A DNA stretch of 14,563 nucleotides, taken from assembly GCA_002395835.1 (NCBI GenBank), contig DGVD01000008.1, positions 1 through 14,563 on the forward strand, in the 5' to 3' direction. The notes beneath the pieces were generated by a model. The model was not told the origin of the DNA. It did not search any database and was given only the letters and a program-made list of their open reading frames with translations. This stretch comes from Bacteroidales bacterium UBA4293 (GTDB taxonomy: Bacteria; Bacteroidota; Bacteroidia; Bacteroidales; Bacteroidaceae). This document shows positions 14,094-14,563 of this stretch, one piece after another. Positions within the stretch are counted from its first letter, which is position 1, and each line of letters begins with the position of its first letter. A program made the position numbers and the translations under genes.

Positions 14094-14525
14094 ATGTTAC
14101 AAAAAATATTAGCTATCTCTGGAAAGCCAGGATTGTATAAGCTGATTTCTCGCGGAAACCGTTTCCTTATTGTGGAGACTTTAGATGAAAAGAAAAAGCG
14201 TATGCCTGCCCAAGGTAATGACAAAGTGATTTCCCTAAATGATATAGCTATGTATACAGAAGACGAAGAGGTACCTCTGCCTCAAGTCTTTGAAGCTATT
14301 AAGAAACTCCAAAATGGTAAAGCTGTAGAAATAGACTGGAAGAAAGCTGATAAGGATGAATTATTCGGTTTCTTCGCTGAAGTTCTACCTACATTCGACC
14401 GGGATCGTGTTCATACATCTGATATCAAAAAACTGATTCAATGGTACAATCTGCTACTGGAGAATGGAATTACAGACTTTGTGGAAGAAGAAAAGAAAGA
14501 AGAGGAAAATACTACCGCTGAATAA
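14094..14525 (+). CDS. DUF5606 domain-containing protein
   Basis: This 143-residue protein belongs to DUF5606, a family I know only from Bacteroidetes, with no established function. A compact beta-rich N-terminal part (about 2-50, with ISGKPGLYKLISRG and FLIVETLD) resembles small SH3-like barrels in its strand-and-turn pattern. It is followed by a helical part about 60-130 (VFEAIKKLQNG, IKKLIQWYNLLLENG) and a tail rich in E and K. No signal peptide or membrane helix is seen, so it is probably cytoplasmic. A short AGGA seven bases before the ATG is a weak ribosome site. It follows coaE but has its own consensus promoter, so it can be expressed apart from the nusB cluster. The last 38 bases of the window after it are A-rich and hold no feature I can name. 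Confidence 0.85.
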   Translation: MLQKILAISGKPGLYKLISRGNRFLIVETLDEKKKRMPAQGNDKVISLNDIAMYTEDEEVPLPQVFEAIKKLQNGKAVEIDWKKADKDELFGFFAEVLPTFDRDRVHTSDIKKLIQWYNLLLENGITDFVEEEKKEEENTTAE

Positions 14526-14563
14526 TATTCAATACAACCTATAAAAAACAAAAAGGGCAAGTT

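Overview
The window looks like core chromosome of a Bacteroidales bacterium, probably a member of Bacteroidaceae. The evidence is the TAnnTTTG (-7) and TTTG (-33) promoter elements in front of many transcription units, the near-absence of Shine-Dalgarno sequences, a tRNA with no encoded CCA, a NusB about twice the usual bacterial length, and lineage-typical families (DUF3276/PUR, DUF5606, the long CTC form of L25, the CASDH polyamine enzyme). No mobile element, CRISPR array, prophage or defence locus was seen, and there is no gene-free stretch longer than about 300 bases.

Layout. Bases 1-68 hold the 3' end of a tRNA, probably tRNA-Gly, and its terminator. Bases 102-2037 hold an exported glycoside hydrolase family 2 beta-glucuronidase. 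Bases 2046-4467 hold a carboxynorspermidine/carboxyspermidine dehydrogenase followed closely by recA, ending at a bidirectional terminator. Bases 4463-6128 on the minus strand form a two-gene unit: a CorA-type metal transporter followed by an unrecognised 192-residue protein. The transporter has a long structured leader. Bases 6182-8902 hold clpB, diverging from corA and ending in a second bidirectional terminator. Bases 8902-10618 on the minus strand form the translation-related unit rplY-pth-hslR. Bases 10629-10985 (minus) encode a PUR-domain nucleic-acid-binding protein. Bases 11090-14023 form the cluster nusB-yajC-ybbR-like-coaE, followed by a DUF5606 gene with its own promoter.

How the genes work together. 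rplY, pth and hslR all act on ribosomes or peptidyl-tRNA (5S rRNA-binding protein, peptidyl-tRNA recycling, Hsp15-like factor), and ClpB next to them is a disaggregase, so bases 6200-10600 have a translation and proteostasis theme. The nusB cluster mixes transcription (NusB), protein export (YajC), an envelope YbbR protein and CoA synthesis. Its members are tightly spaced but not in one pathway.

Most of the window is ordinary housekeeping DNA. The part most worth a second look is the 5' leader of the CorA gene (about 5971-6090, minus strand). It carries an unusually good Shine-Dalgarno, a complementary anti-Shine-Dalgarno held in an alternative hairpin, and two tiny open frames. This resembles in outline the leader logic known for enterobacterial Mg2+ transporter genes. 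I do not claim a wholly new system.
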